The notes: generated from the sequence alone by a model not told the origin. 64,000 bases of DNA from Candidatus Sumerlaeota bacterium (GCA_017161655.1 JADFCV010000003.1:350849-414848); one strand, 5' to 3'; positions 16,919 to 26,687 are shown, numbered from the stretch's first letter. Numbers and translations are program-made.

Positions 16919-18037
16919 TTAGCCCTCGTCTCCCCAGTTCAAAGAGACAGGCGCCGGGCGGTGACTGAGGGCAGCCTGGATCATCAGGAATTCGCCGACA
17001 TTGTCAGGGGTGACAATTCCGACAAGACGGCCTCGGGACACGACTGGCACAGTCCGGCACTGGCAGCTTTGAAGTTTTGCGAAGGCCGTTTCCAGCATCT
17101 CAGTTGGCTCGAGTGTGAGAAAATCTTTCCCCATCACGCTGGAGACGGGGGCGTTAGGCCCAAACTTTGTCAGTCCTTCAATCACCTGAGCACGCGTGAG
17201 CACGCCAATGACTCTGCCATCGTCAACGACAGGGAAATCCAGTTGCGTTCCTGCGATAATAAGCTCGGCCGCGTGGGCCAAGGGATCAGTGGGAGCGAGC
17301 GTGCGGAAATCCGTCATCATCGCACGCCAGACAGGGATGCCGGCAAGGGCGGTTTTGATTTGCACCATGCTCGATTCCTGAGAGGCGCCAATCCACACAA
17401 AGAAAGCGATGAAGAGAAGGAAAGGGTTCCCACCGGCAATGCCCGCGAAAGCAAATAGGAGGGCCATGCCCTGTCCGATCGTGGCCGCAATCTGGGTTGC
17501 GCGCACGTAATCAAAGAGGGAGGCCAGCAACGCCCGCAGGACCCGGCCACCATCCATGGGGAAGGCGGGTAAAAGATTGAACCCCACAAGCATCATGTTC
17601 GCAATCATGAGGCGTTGCAGGAGATCCCCGGAGCCGAGCGTGAGCGCCTCGAGTGGCTGGAAGCCACGTGTGTTGGCGAGGTAAAAGTAAAGGGCTGCCG
17701 CGATGATTACGTTGACCATGGGACCTGCCAACGCCACCACAAGCTCCTGGGCTGGCTTTTCGGGCATACGTTCAAGGCGCGCAACTCCACCAATGGGATA
17801 GAGGGTAATGTCACGCGTGGGGATTCCGAAACGTTGAGCTGCTAGTGCATGACCAAACTCATGAAGAAGCACACATAAGAAAATGAGGGCAGGAAAAAGC
17901 GTCGCATAAAGGGCTAGGAACACACTCCCTGAGCCCAGCCAGTTCAGGAAGGCAAGTGCCGCCAGCAAAACGACAAATGTGACGTGGATGTAAACGTCAA
18001 TCCCAGCCCACCGGCCAATTTTCCATGCCCACTTCAT
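16919..18037 (-). CDS. Site-2-protease-like M50 metalloprotease with C-terminal CBS pair
   Basis: In 372 residues, a multi-helix membrane domain carries the zinc motif HEFGH (H59, E60, H63) and the second conserved element NLLPAFPMDGGR, both required for intramembrane proteolysis. From about residue 235 two CBS domains follow (LDFPVVDDGRVIGVLTRAQVI; CRTVPVVSRGRLVGIVTPDNV). This matches the S2P/Rip-like class that CBS domains may tune with adenine nucleotides. The target is unknown. It is convergent with the phosphoesterase gene and separated by 84 bp. Confidence 0.93.
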   Translation of the reverse strand: MKWAWKIGRWAGIDVYIHVTFVVLLAALAFLNWLGSGSVFLALYATLFPALIFLCVLLHEFGHALAAQRFGIPTRDITLYPIGGVARLERMPEKPAQELVVALAGPMVNVIIAAALYFYLANTRGFQPLEALTLGSGDLLQRLMIANMMLVGFNLLPAFPMDGGRVLRALLASLFDYVRATQIAATIGQGMALLFAFAGIAGGNPFLLFIAFFVWIGASQESSMVQIKTALAGIPVWRAMMTDFRTLAPTDPLAHAAELIIAGTQLDFPVVDDGRVIGVLTRAQVIEGLTKFGPNAPVSSVMGKDFLTLEPTEMLETAFAKLQSCQCRTVPVVSRGRLVGIVTPDNVGEFLMIQAALSHRPAPVSLNWGDEG

Positions 18038-18164
18038 CGCAAACCTCGGTGTCGGTTTATTCGACCAAATCTGTTTGGGTGTGGTATGTGCAAGAATAAT
18101 GCCTATGTTTGAGGCGGATAAGGTTCAGTGATGGAGTTGCTTAAGAGACGCATGGGAGTTCTCG

Positions 18165-19274
18165 ATGATCATTTTGGGGATTGAAACATCGTGTGACGAG
18201 ACATCGGTAGCGCTGGTGCGCGACGGGCGAGATGTTCTGGTGAATCACGTAGCCTCGCAGGTCAAACTGCACGAACGGTTTGGTGGGGTGGTCCCGGAGC
18301 TGGCGTCGCGAGCGCACCTGCAACTGTTGGCCCCCATGATCGACGAGGTGCTGGCTACGGGAGGCATCACTTTACGTGAGCTGGATGCCATCGCTGTGAC
18401 CCAGGGGCCAGGTCTTATTGGCGCGTTACTTGTGGGTGTTGAGACGGCAAAGTCTCTCGCCTTCTGCACCGCGCGCCAATTGATCCCGGTTCACCACATT
18501 GCTGCCCACCTTTATGCCCCTTTTCTTCGCGGCGACGGACAAAAGACGAAAAACATTGTGGTGTACGGAAACGCCGACCGCGTGGAAAGCACGGAAGCAA
18601 AGCAGTCTCTGTGCGATGAATTTGGCAGCGAGGCCCCCCTCCGCTACCCGTTCGTAGGTCTCGTTGTGTCGGGAGGACACACCAGCCTCATACTGGTGCA
18701 CAATCCGCATCACTTTGAGCTTTTAGGGGAGACAGTGGATGATGCGGCAGGTGAGGCCTTCGATAAGGTGGCAAAGCTTCTCGATCTCGGCTATCCGGGT
18801 GGGCCGGTAGTGGACAAATGGGCTCGGCGAGGCGATCGGCGGCGTTTTGACTTGCCACGCCCCATGCTTCACTCAGGGTCCTTCGAATTCAGTTTCAGCG
18901 GACTGAAGACGGCCGTGGCGAAGATTGTGCATGATTTAGGTCGTGACGCGTTTGCGGGCGACGAGCAACTCGTGGCCGATCTGTGCGCGTCGTTTCAGGA
19001 AGCGGTCGTTGAGGTTCTCTTGCGGAAATCTGCTGCAGCGCTTGAAGCGTTTGGGGTGAAAGAACTGGCCATCGTTGGCGGGGTGGCGTGCAATAGCCGC
19101 CTGCGCACAGCGGTGCATGACTACCTCCCGGGCGTGCGTGTCGTTTTTCCTCCTCCCATTCTATGTACGGATAATGCCGCCATGATTGCGGGGTTGGCAT
19201 GGCATCTCCGCGACACTGCGCCGGCGCGTTGGCTTGAGCTGGAAGCGCGGGCGGATCTTCCCCTCGTATTGTGA
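18165..19274 (+). CDS. tsaD: tRNA N6-adenosine threonylcarbamoyltransferase TsaD, with internal insertion
   Basis: TsaD transfers threonylcarbamoyl to A37 of ANN-decoding tRNAs. The N-terminus ILGIETSCDETSVALV and the metal ligands H111 and H115 in VHHIAAHLY are intact, as are VVSGGHTSLILV, DDAAGEAFDKVAKLL and GGVACNSRLR. At 369 residues it exceeds the usual 335-345. The extra length lies just after the HxxxH motif (about residues 121-151, DGQKTKNIVVYGNADRVEST region), where the E. coli protein has only a short loop. The ATG follows GGGAG. No tsaB, tsaC or tsaE is next to it. Confidence 0.96.
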   Translation: MIILGIETSCDETSVALVRDGRDVLVNHVASQVKLHERFGGVVPELASRAHLQLLAPMIDEVLATGGITLRELDAIAVTQGPGLIGALLVGVETAKSLAFCTARQLIPVHHIAAHLYAPFLRGDGQKTKNIVVYGNADRVESTEAKQSLCDEFGSEAPLRYPFVGLVVSGGHTSLILVHNPHHFELLGETVDDAAGEAFDKVAKLLDLGYPGGPVVDKWARRGDRRRFDLPRPMLHSGSFEFSFSGLKTAVAKIVHDLGRDAFAGDEQLVADLCASFQEAVVEVLLRKSAAALEAFGVKELAIVGGVACNSRLRTAVHDYLPGVRVVFPPPILCTDNAAMIAGLAWHLRDTAPARWLELEARADLPLVL

Positions 19275-19375
19275 AAAGTGCCATATAAGAATTGCGTAAG
19301 AACCGTGCCGGTAGGGTAATTATTAGAAGAAGCAACGGCGGCGCCACTGTCTAAAAGAGGAAGAGGGCTCGAGCA

Positions 19376-19915
19376 ATGGATGAAAAAAAGATTTGCATGG
19401 TTTGCAAGAAAGCCCTGGCGACCGTGAAGGTCACTCGACTGGTGAAGGGACAGGTTCGCGAAACGTGGATGTGTGCGCGGTGCGCGTTAAAGCGTAGTCA
19501 TTATCATACGATGACGCCGCAAGCGATCATTTCCGCGCTCATCAAAAAGGAAGGGCAGCAAGCGGCGCGCCTGAACGAAGACGATGAGCGTCAGTGCCCG
19601 ACCTGTGGGCTGCCTTTGCGAAGTTATCGCGAGACCCTTTTCCTAGGTTGCAGCGACTGCTACGCGGCCTTTGAAGAGGCGGTCGTGCACGATCTGCGCC
19701 GCTATCACGGGTCTGTGCAGCATTGCGGGCGAACTCCAGAAAACGATGCAGCAACGGTTGAGCCGCGACTCGCCATTCGTGACCTCCAGCGGCGGTTGGA
19801 AATTGCGGTGCGTCGCGAGGATTTTGAATTGGCCGCGCGCCTGCGCGACGAGATCAAGCGGCTCAAAGCCCAGATTCAGGAAACGGAATCATCATCGGCG
19901 AAGAAAGAGCAGTGA
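19376..19915 (+). CDS. mcsA: McsA-like zinc-ribbon/UVR-motif protein, activator of McsB
   Basis: This 179-residue protein has two four-cysteine ribbons: CMVCKK paired with CARCA, and CPTCGLP paired with CSDCYAAF. It ends with a UvrB/UvrC-type UVR helix pair (RRLEIAVRREDFELAARLRDEI). That is the layout of McsA, which activates the arginine kinase McsB in Bacillus. mcsB begins 15 bp downstream, which supports the name. The clpC and ctsR genes that usually sit beside mcsAB in Firmicutes are not here. Confidence 0.92.
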   Translation: MDEKKICMVCKKALATVKVTRLVKGQVRETWMCARCALKRSHYHTMTPQAIISALIKKEGQQAARLNEDDERQCPTCGLPLRSYRETLFLGCSDCYAAFEEAVVHDLRRYHGSVQHCGRTPENDAATVEPRLAIRDLQRRLEIAVRREDFELAARLRDEIKRLKAQIQETESSSAKKEQ

Positions 19916-19930
19916 TGGGCCAGAGTGGCA

Positions 19931-20998
19931 ATGAATGAAAAAGTGCTAAAATGTGATCGGTGGCTCGAACGCGGTGGGCCGGCAGAAGCGGTTGTCGTGT
20001 CCACACGTGCCCGTTTTGCTCGAAATTTTCCCTCGCTTCCTTTTCCTCGTCGCGCTCGCGAGAAAGATTTATGCGCGGTTCTCGAACGCGTGGCGGCAGC
20101 GATAGATCATCAGCCCGAGTTTGCAGGCGGCGCTCGGTTTTATATGGCGAGTCTGTCGGAGCTAGATCGCCAGTACCTTCGCGAGCTTCACCTGATTTCG
20201 CCAGAGATGGAGAAGCTACCGAAGCATCGAGCTCTGTTTTTGTCTGCAGATTTGCGCCAGGGCGTCATGGTCAATGAGGAGGATCATCTGCGAGTTTATG
20301 CGCTCGAGCCAGGCCTCCGATCCTATGAAGCGCTCCAACAAGTGATAGATTTGGAGACGTCGCTGGCGCGCGAATTGCCGTTTGCGTTTTCGCCACAATT
20401 TGGCTATCTCACGTCGTGCATCACGAATACGGGTACGGGGCTGCGCGTGAGCGCGCTGGTGCATTTGCCGGCACTGAGCATTATGAATCGGATGCGCCAG
20501 CTGGTGGAATGGCTCCGCAGCCAGGGCATGACAGCACGGGGGTTCTACGGCGAGCACACGGAAAATCATGGGGGATTTTTTCAGATATCGAACGAGGTGA
20601 CGTTGGGCAAAAATGAACGCCAGATCATCGAGCTGTTCTCACGAGTCCTGGAGGAGATCATTGATCGTGAGGAGCGCGCCCGACGCGAACTTGCGAGCAA
20701 CCCACAGCTTGAAGACCGTGTTTGGCGTGCCTATGGGATCCTGACGCATGCCCGGATGATCAGCACCAATGAAGCGATGGAACTCCTGGCGTTGCTACGC
20801 TTGGGAGTTGTGGCGGATTTTTTCCCACGTCTCACCCATGCGGAGATCAATCATTTGGCGGTGGCGATTCAGCCAAGCCATATTCGCGCTTATCTCATGA
20901 CTCAGCACCAGGAGCACGAGGAACAGGAGTTTCACGAAGAAGAGCGCGACCGAGCACGAGCACAGCTCCTGCGCGAGCATTTGCGGAAGGCGCTGTGA
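19931..20998 (+). CDS. mcsB: Protein-arginine kinase McsB
   Basis: McsB phosphorylates arginine residues, marking proteins for ClpCP degradation in Firmicutes. The 355-residue chain has the phosphagen-kinase fold: VVVSTRARFARNFPSLPFP (ATP-site arginines), the flexible-loop region around LISPEMEKLPKHRALFLS, CITNTGTGLRVSALVHLPAL (NxGTGLR substrate/nucleotide loop) and RGFYGEHTENHGGFFQISNE. The start ATG at 19931 is preferred; an in-frame GTG lies 6 bp upstream. It lies directly after mcsA. Confidence 0.95.
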   Translation: MNEKVLKCDRWLERGGPAEAVVVSTRARFARNFPSLPFPRRAREKDLCAVLERVAAAIDHQPEFAGGARFYMASLSELDRQYLRELHLISPEMEKLPKHRALFLSADLRQGVMVNEEDHLRVYALEPGLRSYEALQQVIDLETSLARELPFAFSPQFGYLTSCITNTGTGLRVSALVHLPALSIMNRMRQLVEWLRSQGMTARGFYGEHTENHGGFFQISNEVTLGKNERQIIELFSRVLEEIIDREERARRELASNPQLEDRVWRAYGILTHARMISTNEAMELLALLRLGVVADFFPRLTHAEINHLAVAIQPSHIRAYLMTQHQEHEEQEFHEEERDRARAQLLREHLRKAL

Positions 20999-21106
20999 CG
21001 GCCATCCTTGAACAATCCGGATGCTTGTAGAACTTTGCTTGCATGAGACCGCGTTTTTTGTGCCTCGTGAGTGGAGGACAACATTTCGCATGAGAGGTTT
21101 TCAGGC

Positions 21107-21847
21107 ATGACCTTTATTCGCAGCGATGGAAGAGCTGCCGATGAAAAGCGGCCGCTGAATCTCATCCCTGGGTACGCAAAATTTGCCGACGGCAGCGTGC
21201 TTGTGGAGCTTGGCGACACGCGCGTGCTGTGCACGGCGACAATCGAGGAAAAGGTGCCGCCGCACGCTCGCGACATGGGCCACGGCTGGGTTACAGCGGA
21301 GTATTCGATGTTGCCACGTTCTTCGAAGCAGCGGATTCAGCGCGAAGTTACGAAGGGACAGATCGGAGGCCGCACTTATGAAATCCAACGTCTGATCGGG
21401 CGATCTCTCCGTGCGGTGACGGATTTGCGACGGCTGGGGGAGCGCACGATCATCATCGACTGCGATGTGATTCAGGCCGACGGAGGCACCAGAACGGCTT
21501 CCATTACGGGGGGCTTCATCGCTCTTGTCCAAGCGGTACGTCTTCTCAGACGTGAGGGCAAAGTCGGGGCGGGTGTGCTAATGGATTATGTTGCGGCCAC
21601 AAGTGTGGGAATTGTTGAGGGGCATCCGGTGCTCGACCTCAACTACGTTGAAGATGTGCAGGCCGATGTGGACATGAACGTCGTCGCCACAGGATCGAAC
21701 AAGTTTGTGGAAATCCAGGGCACGGCAGAACACCAGTGTTTCGATGATGCGCAACTGGCAGAGATGTTGCGCTTGGCACGTAAAGGCATCGGTGAACTCA
21801 TCGAGGCACAGAAGCAGATCCTGGGAGTTTCACTGGACGAAGAGTAG
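21107..21847 (+). CDS. rph: Ribonuclease PH
   Basis: RNase PH trims tRNA 3' ends phosphorolytically. At 246 residues from ATG 21107 the length is right, and the start follows GAGAGG and removes 12 residues that do not fit the family. Family signatures are present: [81 protein letters not shown] and [15 protein letters not shown]. All catalytic phosphate-binding arginines I can check are kept. It sits 108 bp after mcsB on the same strand. Confidence 0.97.
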   Translation: MTFIRSDGRAADEKRPLNLIPGYAKFADGSVLVELGDTRVLCTATIEEKVPPHARDMGHGWVTAEYSMLPRSSKQRIQREVTKGQIGGRTYEIQRLIGRSLRAVTDLRRLGERTIIIDCDVIQADGGTRTASITGGFIALVQAVRLLRREGKVGAGVLMDYVAATSVGIVEGHPVLDLNYVEDVQADVDMNVVATGSNKFVEIQGTAEHQCFDDAQLAEMLRLARKGIGELIEAQKQILGVSLDEE

Positions 21848-21931
21848 CGTCGCGCAGGCCAAACAAAGAATCGGTGAGGATGATCAACGGCGCTCAAGCG
21901 AGCGCCAGAATATCAAGCAAGGAGCGAAGGA

Positions 21932-23245
21932 ATGAGTCAGGCTCGGGGAGAGCAGCCAGCACGGCGACGGGTGCTTATCGTGGACGATAACAAAATGTAT
22001 CGCGAAGCGCTGCGTCGCAGCCTCATGCTGCGCAACTGTGATGTGCTCGAAGCGCACGACATGGAGGATGCGCTCGAGCGCATCGAGCTCGATTCTCCTG
22101 AGATTGTGATCACGGACCTTCAAATGCGCAGCGACACGGAGGGGCTCGATCTCATCAAAGCCATCAAGGCTCAGTATCCGCTTCTGCCGGTGATTCTCAT
22201 CAGTGCCGTGGGCACGTTTGAAGATGGTGCGCTCGCACAGAAGTATGGTGCGTCGAGTGTCATCGCGAAAGGGCGAATTGAAGAGGAGATGCAGCAGATC
22301 TGCAGAGCCATTGATCGCGCGCACGAGGAGTACCGCCGAAACGAAGAGCTGCGTCAGCGATTACGCGAGGCAGCAGAAATTGTGGACTACCGTCCTGAGG
22401 AGCAGGTGCGCGAGGTTTTGCCAACGCTGGTGAAGTTTCTGAGCGAGGAAGGGATTCCAGCAAGCCTTCGTGCGGAAGCTTACAACCTTTATGTTCGTGC
22501 GAGCACGGATCGACTGCGGCAAGAATCACGTGATGCCGCCCAGCAGACAGGTCTGATTCTGACGGAGAGTGTTGTGGCAGACATTGACCGCCTTCTTAGC
22601 GAGGCTTTGGCCTGCTATGACAAGCTGGACGAGGAGGCGAAGGAAAGTTTACGCTGTGCGGAGTTTCTCTATCGCGAGCAGAAGCGTCGGCCGCAGTCAC
22701 TCGACCTTTCGCGTAACATGGGGTTTTCCTATTGTTTTGCCGCGGAGTCCGAAGTGAAACGCAAGCTTCAGCGGCGCATCACCAAGCTGCTGGGTAAGCC
22801 GGAAACGTATGCCCTTATTGAAGAGTTTCTCGAGGGTCCTCAGCGCAAGCTTTCGGTGCACACCCGTCAGCACATGCTTGTGGTGATGCGTGGTCGCGAG
22901 TGGGACGTGACGGCGGACAACGTGCGCCAAACGTTTCTGCGCATGCTTGAGCATCAGGAGCGTTACAAACCTGACGGTTTGAAGGCTTTGGGCATTATCG
23001 TGCTGTTCTTTGGAAGAGAGTACACGATTGTTGGAACACGAACATCGAAAGTCTTTGTAGGAAACCCACTTTCCCTCAAAGGCCTGGAGACGGAGCAGGA
23101 AATCATTCGCTTTGCCGAACTACTGGCGCAGCTCCAGCACTACCGCAATCCTTACATTCATCCGGAGATCAGTGAATTAGAAAAGGTCTCCGTTCTGCGG
23201 CAACGCACATTTGAATGTCTCATGCTTGCCAGCCGCGTGAACTGA
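21932..23245 (+). CDS. Response regulator with uncharacterised helical region ending in a HEPN-like motif
   Basis: The 437-residue protein begins with a CheY-like receiver (residues 12-130): VLIVDDNKMYREAL, phospho-acceptor D62 in ITDLQM, a Ser at the switch position (LISAVG) and the conserved Lys in IAKGRI. The remainder is mainly helical, with no recognised DNA-binding domain. Near its end QHYRNPYIHPE reads R405-x4-H410, followed by a final helix. That agrees with the Rx4-6H motif of HEPN domains, many of which are RNases or RNA-binding. No histidine kinase is adjacent. The HEPN assignment is a motif-level inference. Confidence 0.8.
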   Translation: MSQARGEQPARRRVLIVDDNKMYREALRRSLMLRNCDVLEAHDMEDALERIELDSPEIVITDLQMRSDTEGLDLIKAIKAQYPLLPVILISAVGTFEDGALAQKYGASSVIAKGRIEEEMQQICRAIDRAHEEYRRNEELRQRLREAAEIVDYRPEEQVREVLPTLVKFLSEEGIPASLRAEAYNLYVRASTDRLRQESRDAAQQTGLILTESVVADIDRLLSEALACYDKLDEEAKESLRCAEFLYREQKRRPQSLDLSRNMGFSYCFAAESEVKRKLQRRITKLLGKPETYALIEEFLEGPQRKLSVHTRQHMLVVMRGREWDVTADNVRQTFLRMLEHQERYKPDGLKALGIIVLFFGREYTIVGTRTSKVFVGNPLSLKGLETEQEIIRFAELLAQLQHYRNPYIHPEISELEKVSVLRQRTFECLMLASRVN

Positions 23246-23296
23246 TGTTATTTTATTAGCTTGTTTTTATAACGGCTGCAGCGTGATTGCAGTGTG

Positions 23297-25039
23297 TCAG
23301 CGTGCAGTGTTTGCGCCAAGCGTAAGAACTGCGGTCGCCGCTTTGCCCGGGACGACCTGCACCGAAATGGGTTGTGCTTGCGCCCCCGTGCTGGGCTTTC
23401 TTGCTGTAAGTAAGTTCTGTCCTGGCGCGGCATCGATGATGGCGCAGAAACCATCGGCTGAGCTCAACCAAACTTCCGATCGCCCTTGGACTTGCACGTG
23501 TGCATCGAGCACGGGTGCACCAGCTGGATCCTTCACCCACACAAGGATCGTGCCCTTGGTGGGGTTGCGTTTCCATGGCATGGGAGGCGTAGGGACATCA
23601 TCCGGGAAAATGGCGGACCGATAAAAGGGGATGAGACCTTTTTTCTCAATCGTCCCAAGTGTGAACGGGCACGTGCCTTGACCACCGACGAGCCGCGTAG
23701 CCACTGCCTGTCTGAGCATCTCGACGTCATCAAAGACTTTCTGGCCGCCGTAGATGTGCCGTCCGTTGCCAGCCAGTTTTACGAAATTGGCCACGAGTTC
23801 GTCGTAGTCTGGTTTGTTCCCACCCATATCCCAGTAAATCATGGGAATGAGCGCGTCCATACATCCGCGCCGGGTCCACTCAATGGAATCCTGATGATAA
23901 TCTTGCAGTCCTGAGCTTGTCCACGAGTAGCCACTGCGTTTGTCGTTCCCTTTAGGGAGTTTTGTTTTGTCGTAGATGCCCCAAACGGCTGCCGAGAATT
24001 TGATGTTCGGTTTTATGGCTGTGACAGCGCCATAGATATCGGTGAGCATGCGCGTGATGTTATCGCATTGCCAGCGATCGTAGCCCAATCCTTGAGGATT
24101 GCCGTCAGCCGCGAAGCGGGCTTTGCTCCAGGGATCATCGGACACCTTTGGACCAGGGAAACGTATGCGGTCGAAGTGGATGCCGTCCACTTCGTAACGC
24201 GAGGCGAAATCCACGACCACGGTGCGAAGGTACGTCTGCACTTCGGGGAGATTGGGGTTTAGCCACCAGTATTCCTGGAATTCAGCTGGTTTGCCCCCTT
24301 GATACACGAGCCAGCACGGGTTCGATTGGAGTGTGCAGTGTGTGAACCAAATGCTCTTTGAGCCGGGAAGGGGACCTTCGCGGCGCTCGCTGGCGGGGCA
24401 CGCATTGATGTAGGCGTGGAACTCGAGACCGCGCTTGTGTGCTTCATCAATGGCTAACTTTACGGGGTCAAAGCCTGGGTCACGTCCGCCAAGCATGTGG
24501 GACCACGGCTCAAGATTGCTGGGGTAGAGAGTTGTGCAGTCGGCCCGGACCTGGAACACCACAGCGTTTAGCCCGGCGGCTTTTGCGGCATCCATCAAGT
24601 GAATGATTTTCTGCCGCACTGTTGCGGGATTTTGGTCCGTCCACTCGAAACGCGTGATCCAGGCTCCTCGAAACTCGGGCTGACCGAGCTGCTTTTTACG
24701 CCATTCGAGAAGACTTTGTTTGTCCAGAGGAAGGTTTTCTGTTTCAGGGGTGGCACCACCTTTATTGCCGAGAGCCGTGGGTTTTGCTAGATTCGCTTGA
24801 GAGGCTCCCTGGTGCAGGGCATTCATTTGAGCGACATCTTCTGAAACCTGGCCTGCAGGGGTGTTGGTGCCAGCTTGCGCTGGGGACTTTGCTGTGGTGA
24901 CCGATTGCGCTTCCACATCGGCATCGCCCTGAGGCGGTGGTGATGCAAGCCCCCACGAAGATAGTGTAAAAAATGTCGCAAGTGCGACCACCTTGCACAC
25001 TGCGCTGATCATAAGCCCCTTATTCCCTTTCTTAATCAT
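23297..25039 (-). CDS. Exported GHL10 (family 10-like glycosyl hydrolase) protein with C-terminal beta domain
   Basis: The protein has a signal peptide (ISAVCKVVALATFFTLSSWG, cleavage after LA), a low-complexity linker, then the GHL10 TIM-barrel: EFRGAWITRFEWTDQNP, GLNAVVFQVRADCTTLYPS, GLEFHAYINACPAS, VDGIHFDRIRFPG and ALIPMIYWDMG. The C-terminal 90 residues look like a carboxypeptidase-regulatory/Ig-like domain (GTILVWVKDPAGAPVLDAHV). Activity of the GHL10 family is poorly defined; some members act on peptidoglycan- or cyclic-glycan-type substrates. I chose ATG 25039; ATG 25012, closer to AAGGGG, is a fair alternative. A paralogue lies at 62034-63251. Confidence 0.88.
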   Translation of the reverse strand: MIKKGNKGLMISAVCKVVALATFFTLSSWGLASPPPQGDADVEAQSVTTAKSPAQAGTNTPAGQVSEDVAQMNALHQGASQANLAKPTALGNKGGATPETENLPLDKQSLLEWRKKQLGQPEFRGAWITRFEWTDQNPATVRQKIIHLMDAAKAAGLNAVVFQVRADCTTLYPSNLEPWSHMLGGRDPGFDPVKLAIDEAHKRGLEFHAYINACPASERREGPLPGSKSIWFTHCTLQSNPCWLVYQGGKPAEFQEYWWLNPNLPEVQTYLRTVVVDFASRYEVDGIHFDRIRFPGPKVSDDPWSKARFAADGNPQGLGYDRWQCDNITRMLTDIYGAVTAIKPNIKFSAAVWGIYDKTKLPKGNDKRSGYSWTSSGLQDYHQDSIEWTRRGCMDALIPMIYWDMGGNKPDYDELVANFVKLAGNGRHIYGGQKVFDDVEMLRQAVATRLVGGQGTCPFTLGTIEKKGLIPFYRSAIFPDDVPTPPMPWKRNPTKGTILVWVKDPAGAPVLDAHVQVQGRSEVWLSSADGFCAIIDAAPGQNLLTARKPSTGAQAQPISVQVVPGKAATAVLTLGANTAR

Positions 25040-25183
25040 TAGGCGAAACAATCCTTGCAAACTTGGCTTTGCTTCTCATGAAAAAAGGCATAGTCAAACA
25101 GGAAAACGTGGCCACCACAGCCTTGAATGGCAATTGTGCTGCGAGTTCGAGGGTGTGTCATGCAACATGAGGAAGGGAATGCC

Positions 25184-26611
25184 ATGACCGAGTATCGCAT
25201 TGAGAAAGATTCGCTGGGCGAAAAACAAGTTCCGGCAAACGCCTACTACGGGATTCAGTCACTGCGGGCAGCGGAGAATTTCCCGATTAGTCGGCACAAA
25301 GCGCATCCGCTGTGGGTGTGGGCGATCGTGCAGATCAAGCGGGCTGCGGCCAACGTGCACAAGAAACTTGGATTGCTCGATTCCGAGCGGGCCGATGCCA
25401 TCATTCAGGCATGCGACGAGGTGCTCGAGGGCAAGTTCGACGACCAGTTCATCGTGGATGTCTATCAGGCTGGGGCAGGTACGTCGCAGAATATGAATGC
25501 GAACGAAGTCATTGCAAACCGGGCGAACGAGCTGCTCGGCATCGCGTTGACAGACCGTAAGAATCGCAGGATTCATCCCAATGACGACGTCAACAAATCC
25601 CAGAGCACAAATGATGTCGTGCCGTGCGCCATTCGTCTGGCAGCTCTAAAATTGCTCCCCGAGTTCGAAGCGGCGTTGCGTGGTCTTATCGAAGCGCTTG
25701 AGGCGAAGGCGCGGGAATTCGATGACATTGTGAAGAGTGGGCGCACACACCTGCAGGACGCCGTGCCGGTCCGGCTGGGTCAGGAATTCGGTGGATATGC
25801 TGATGCGCTGAAGGCTTCCCTCCCCCGGCTGGAAATGGCACGGTCGGATATGAGTCGCCTGGGTATTGGCGGCAGCGCTGCAGGGACCGGCCTGAACGTG
25901 CATCCTGATTATCGGCGGATGATGGTAGAAGAACTCAGCCGCCAGCTCGGAATGGATTTGCGGCAAGCGCCGGATTACTTCTCTGCCATGCAAAGCCACA
26001 ATGATTCTGTGTTCCTGGCGCAGGTGGTGGCAGGGGTCGCGGTTGAGCTCATTCGCATTGCCAATGATTTGAGGCTGCTTTCGAGCGGGCCGCGCACCGG
26101 GCTGGCAGAGATCTTACTTCCCCCCGTGCAGCCTGGCAGCTCAATCATGCCGGGGAAGGTGAACCCGGTGATGGCTGAAATGCTCAATATGGTGTGTTTC
26201 CAGGTGCTCGGCTATCAAACGGCCATTCAGTACGCCGCGCAGGCGGGTCAGCTCGAGCTCAACGTCATGATGCCACTCATTGCCAACGATCTCATCGAAA
26301 TGCTGGAAATCCTGGCAAACGCGATGAAAGCGTTCACCGAGCGGTGCGTGAAAGGAATCACTGCCTATCCAGAGCGTTGCCGCTGGTATGCTGAGAATTC
26401 GATTTCCATGGTCACGGTGCTGAATACTTATATTGGCTATGATAAGGCGGCCGAGGTGGCAAAGGAGGCTGTGGCCACTGGCAAGAGTCTTCGCGAGGTG
26501 ATTCTCGAAAAGAACCTTCTCACGCCCGAGGAGCTAGAGAAACTCTTTGACCTGCGGCCCCTTACGGAGCCGGGAATTCCGAAGCTGGGAAAGGCGGGAG
26601 CCCAGGCGTAG
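25184..26611 (+). CDS. aspA: Aspartate ammonia-lyase (aspartase/fumarase superfamily)
   Basis: This 475-residue lyase has the superfamily signature GSSIMPGKVNPVMAEM and the substrate motif AGAGTSQNMNANEV. Features nearer aspartase than fumarase are PANAYYGIQSLRAAENF, FIVDVYQAGAGTS and ERCVKGITA. Aspartase splits L-aspartate to fumarate and ammonia. Class II fumarase remains possible, since the region after NMNANEVIANRANELLG is fumarase-like. ATG 25184 sits behind AAGGGA; the frame is open to 25127 but those residues do not fit the family. A two-hairpin element follows the gene. Confidence 0.85.
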   Translation: MTEYRIEKDSLGEKQVPANAYYGIQSLRAAENFPISRHKAHPLWVWAIVQIKRAAANVHKKLGLLDSERADAIIQACDEVLEGKFDDQFIVDVYQAGAGTSQNMNANEVIANRANELLGIALTDRKNRRIHPNDDVNKSQSTNDVVPCAIRLAALKLLPEFEAALRGLIEALEAKAREFDDIVKSGRTHLQDAVPVRLGQEFGGYADALKASLPRLEMARSDMSRLGIGGSAAGTGLNVHPDYRRMMVEELSRQLGMDLRQAPDYFSAMQSHNDSVFLAQVVAGVAVELIRIANDLRLLSSGPRTGLAEILLPPVQPGSSIMPGKVNPVMAEMLNMVCFQVLGYQTAIQYAAQAGQLELNVMMPLIANDLIEMLEILANAMKAFTERCVKGITAYPERCRWYAENSISMVTVLNTYIGYDKAAEVAKEAVATGKSLREVILEKNLLTPEELEKLFDLRPLTEPGIPKLGKAGAQA

Positions 26612-26687
26612 CATCGTCGCCTGGCTAGGATTTGAGAGTGAAGATGTCTGGTCGAGGACGAAAGGAGTAAATTTCGTTTTCTAAGAG

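Noticed and set aside
25184-26611. Class II fumarase instead of aspartase
   Set aside because: The N-terminal YYGIQSLR and VDVYQAGAGTS segments fit aspartase better, though the call is not certain.
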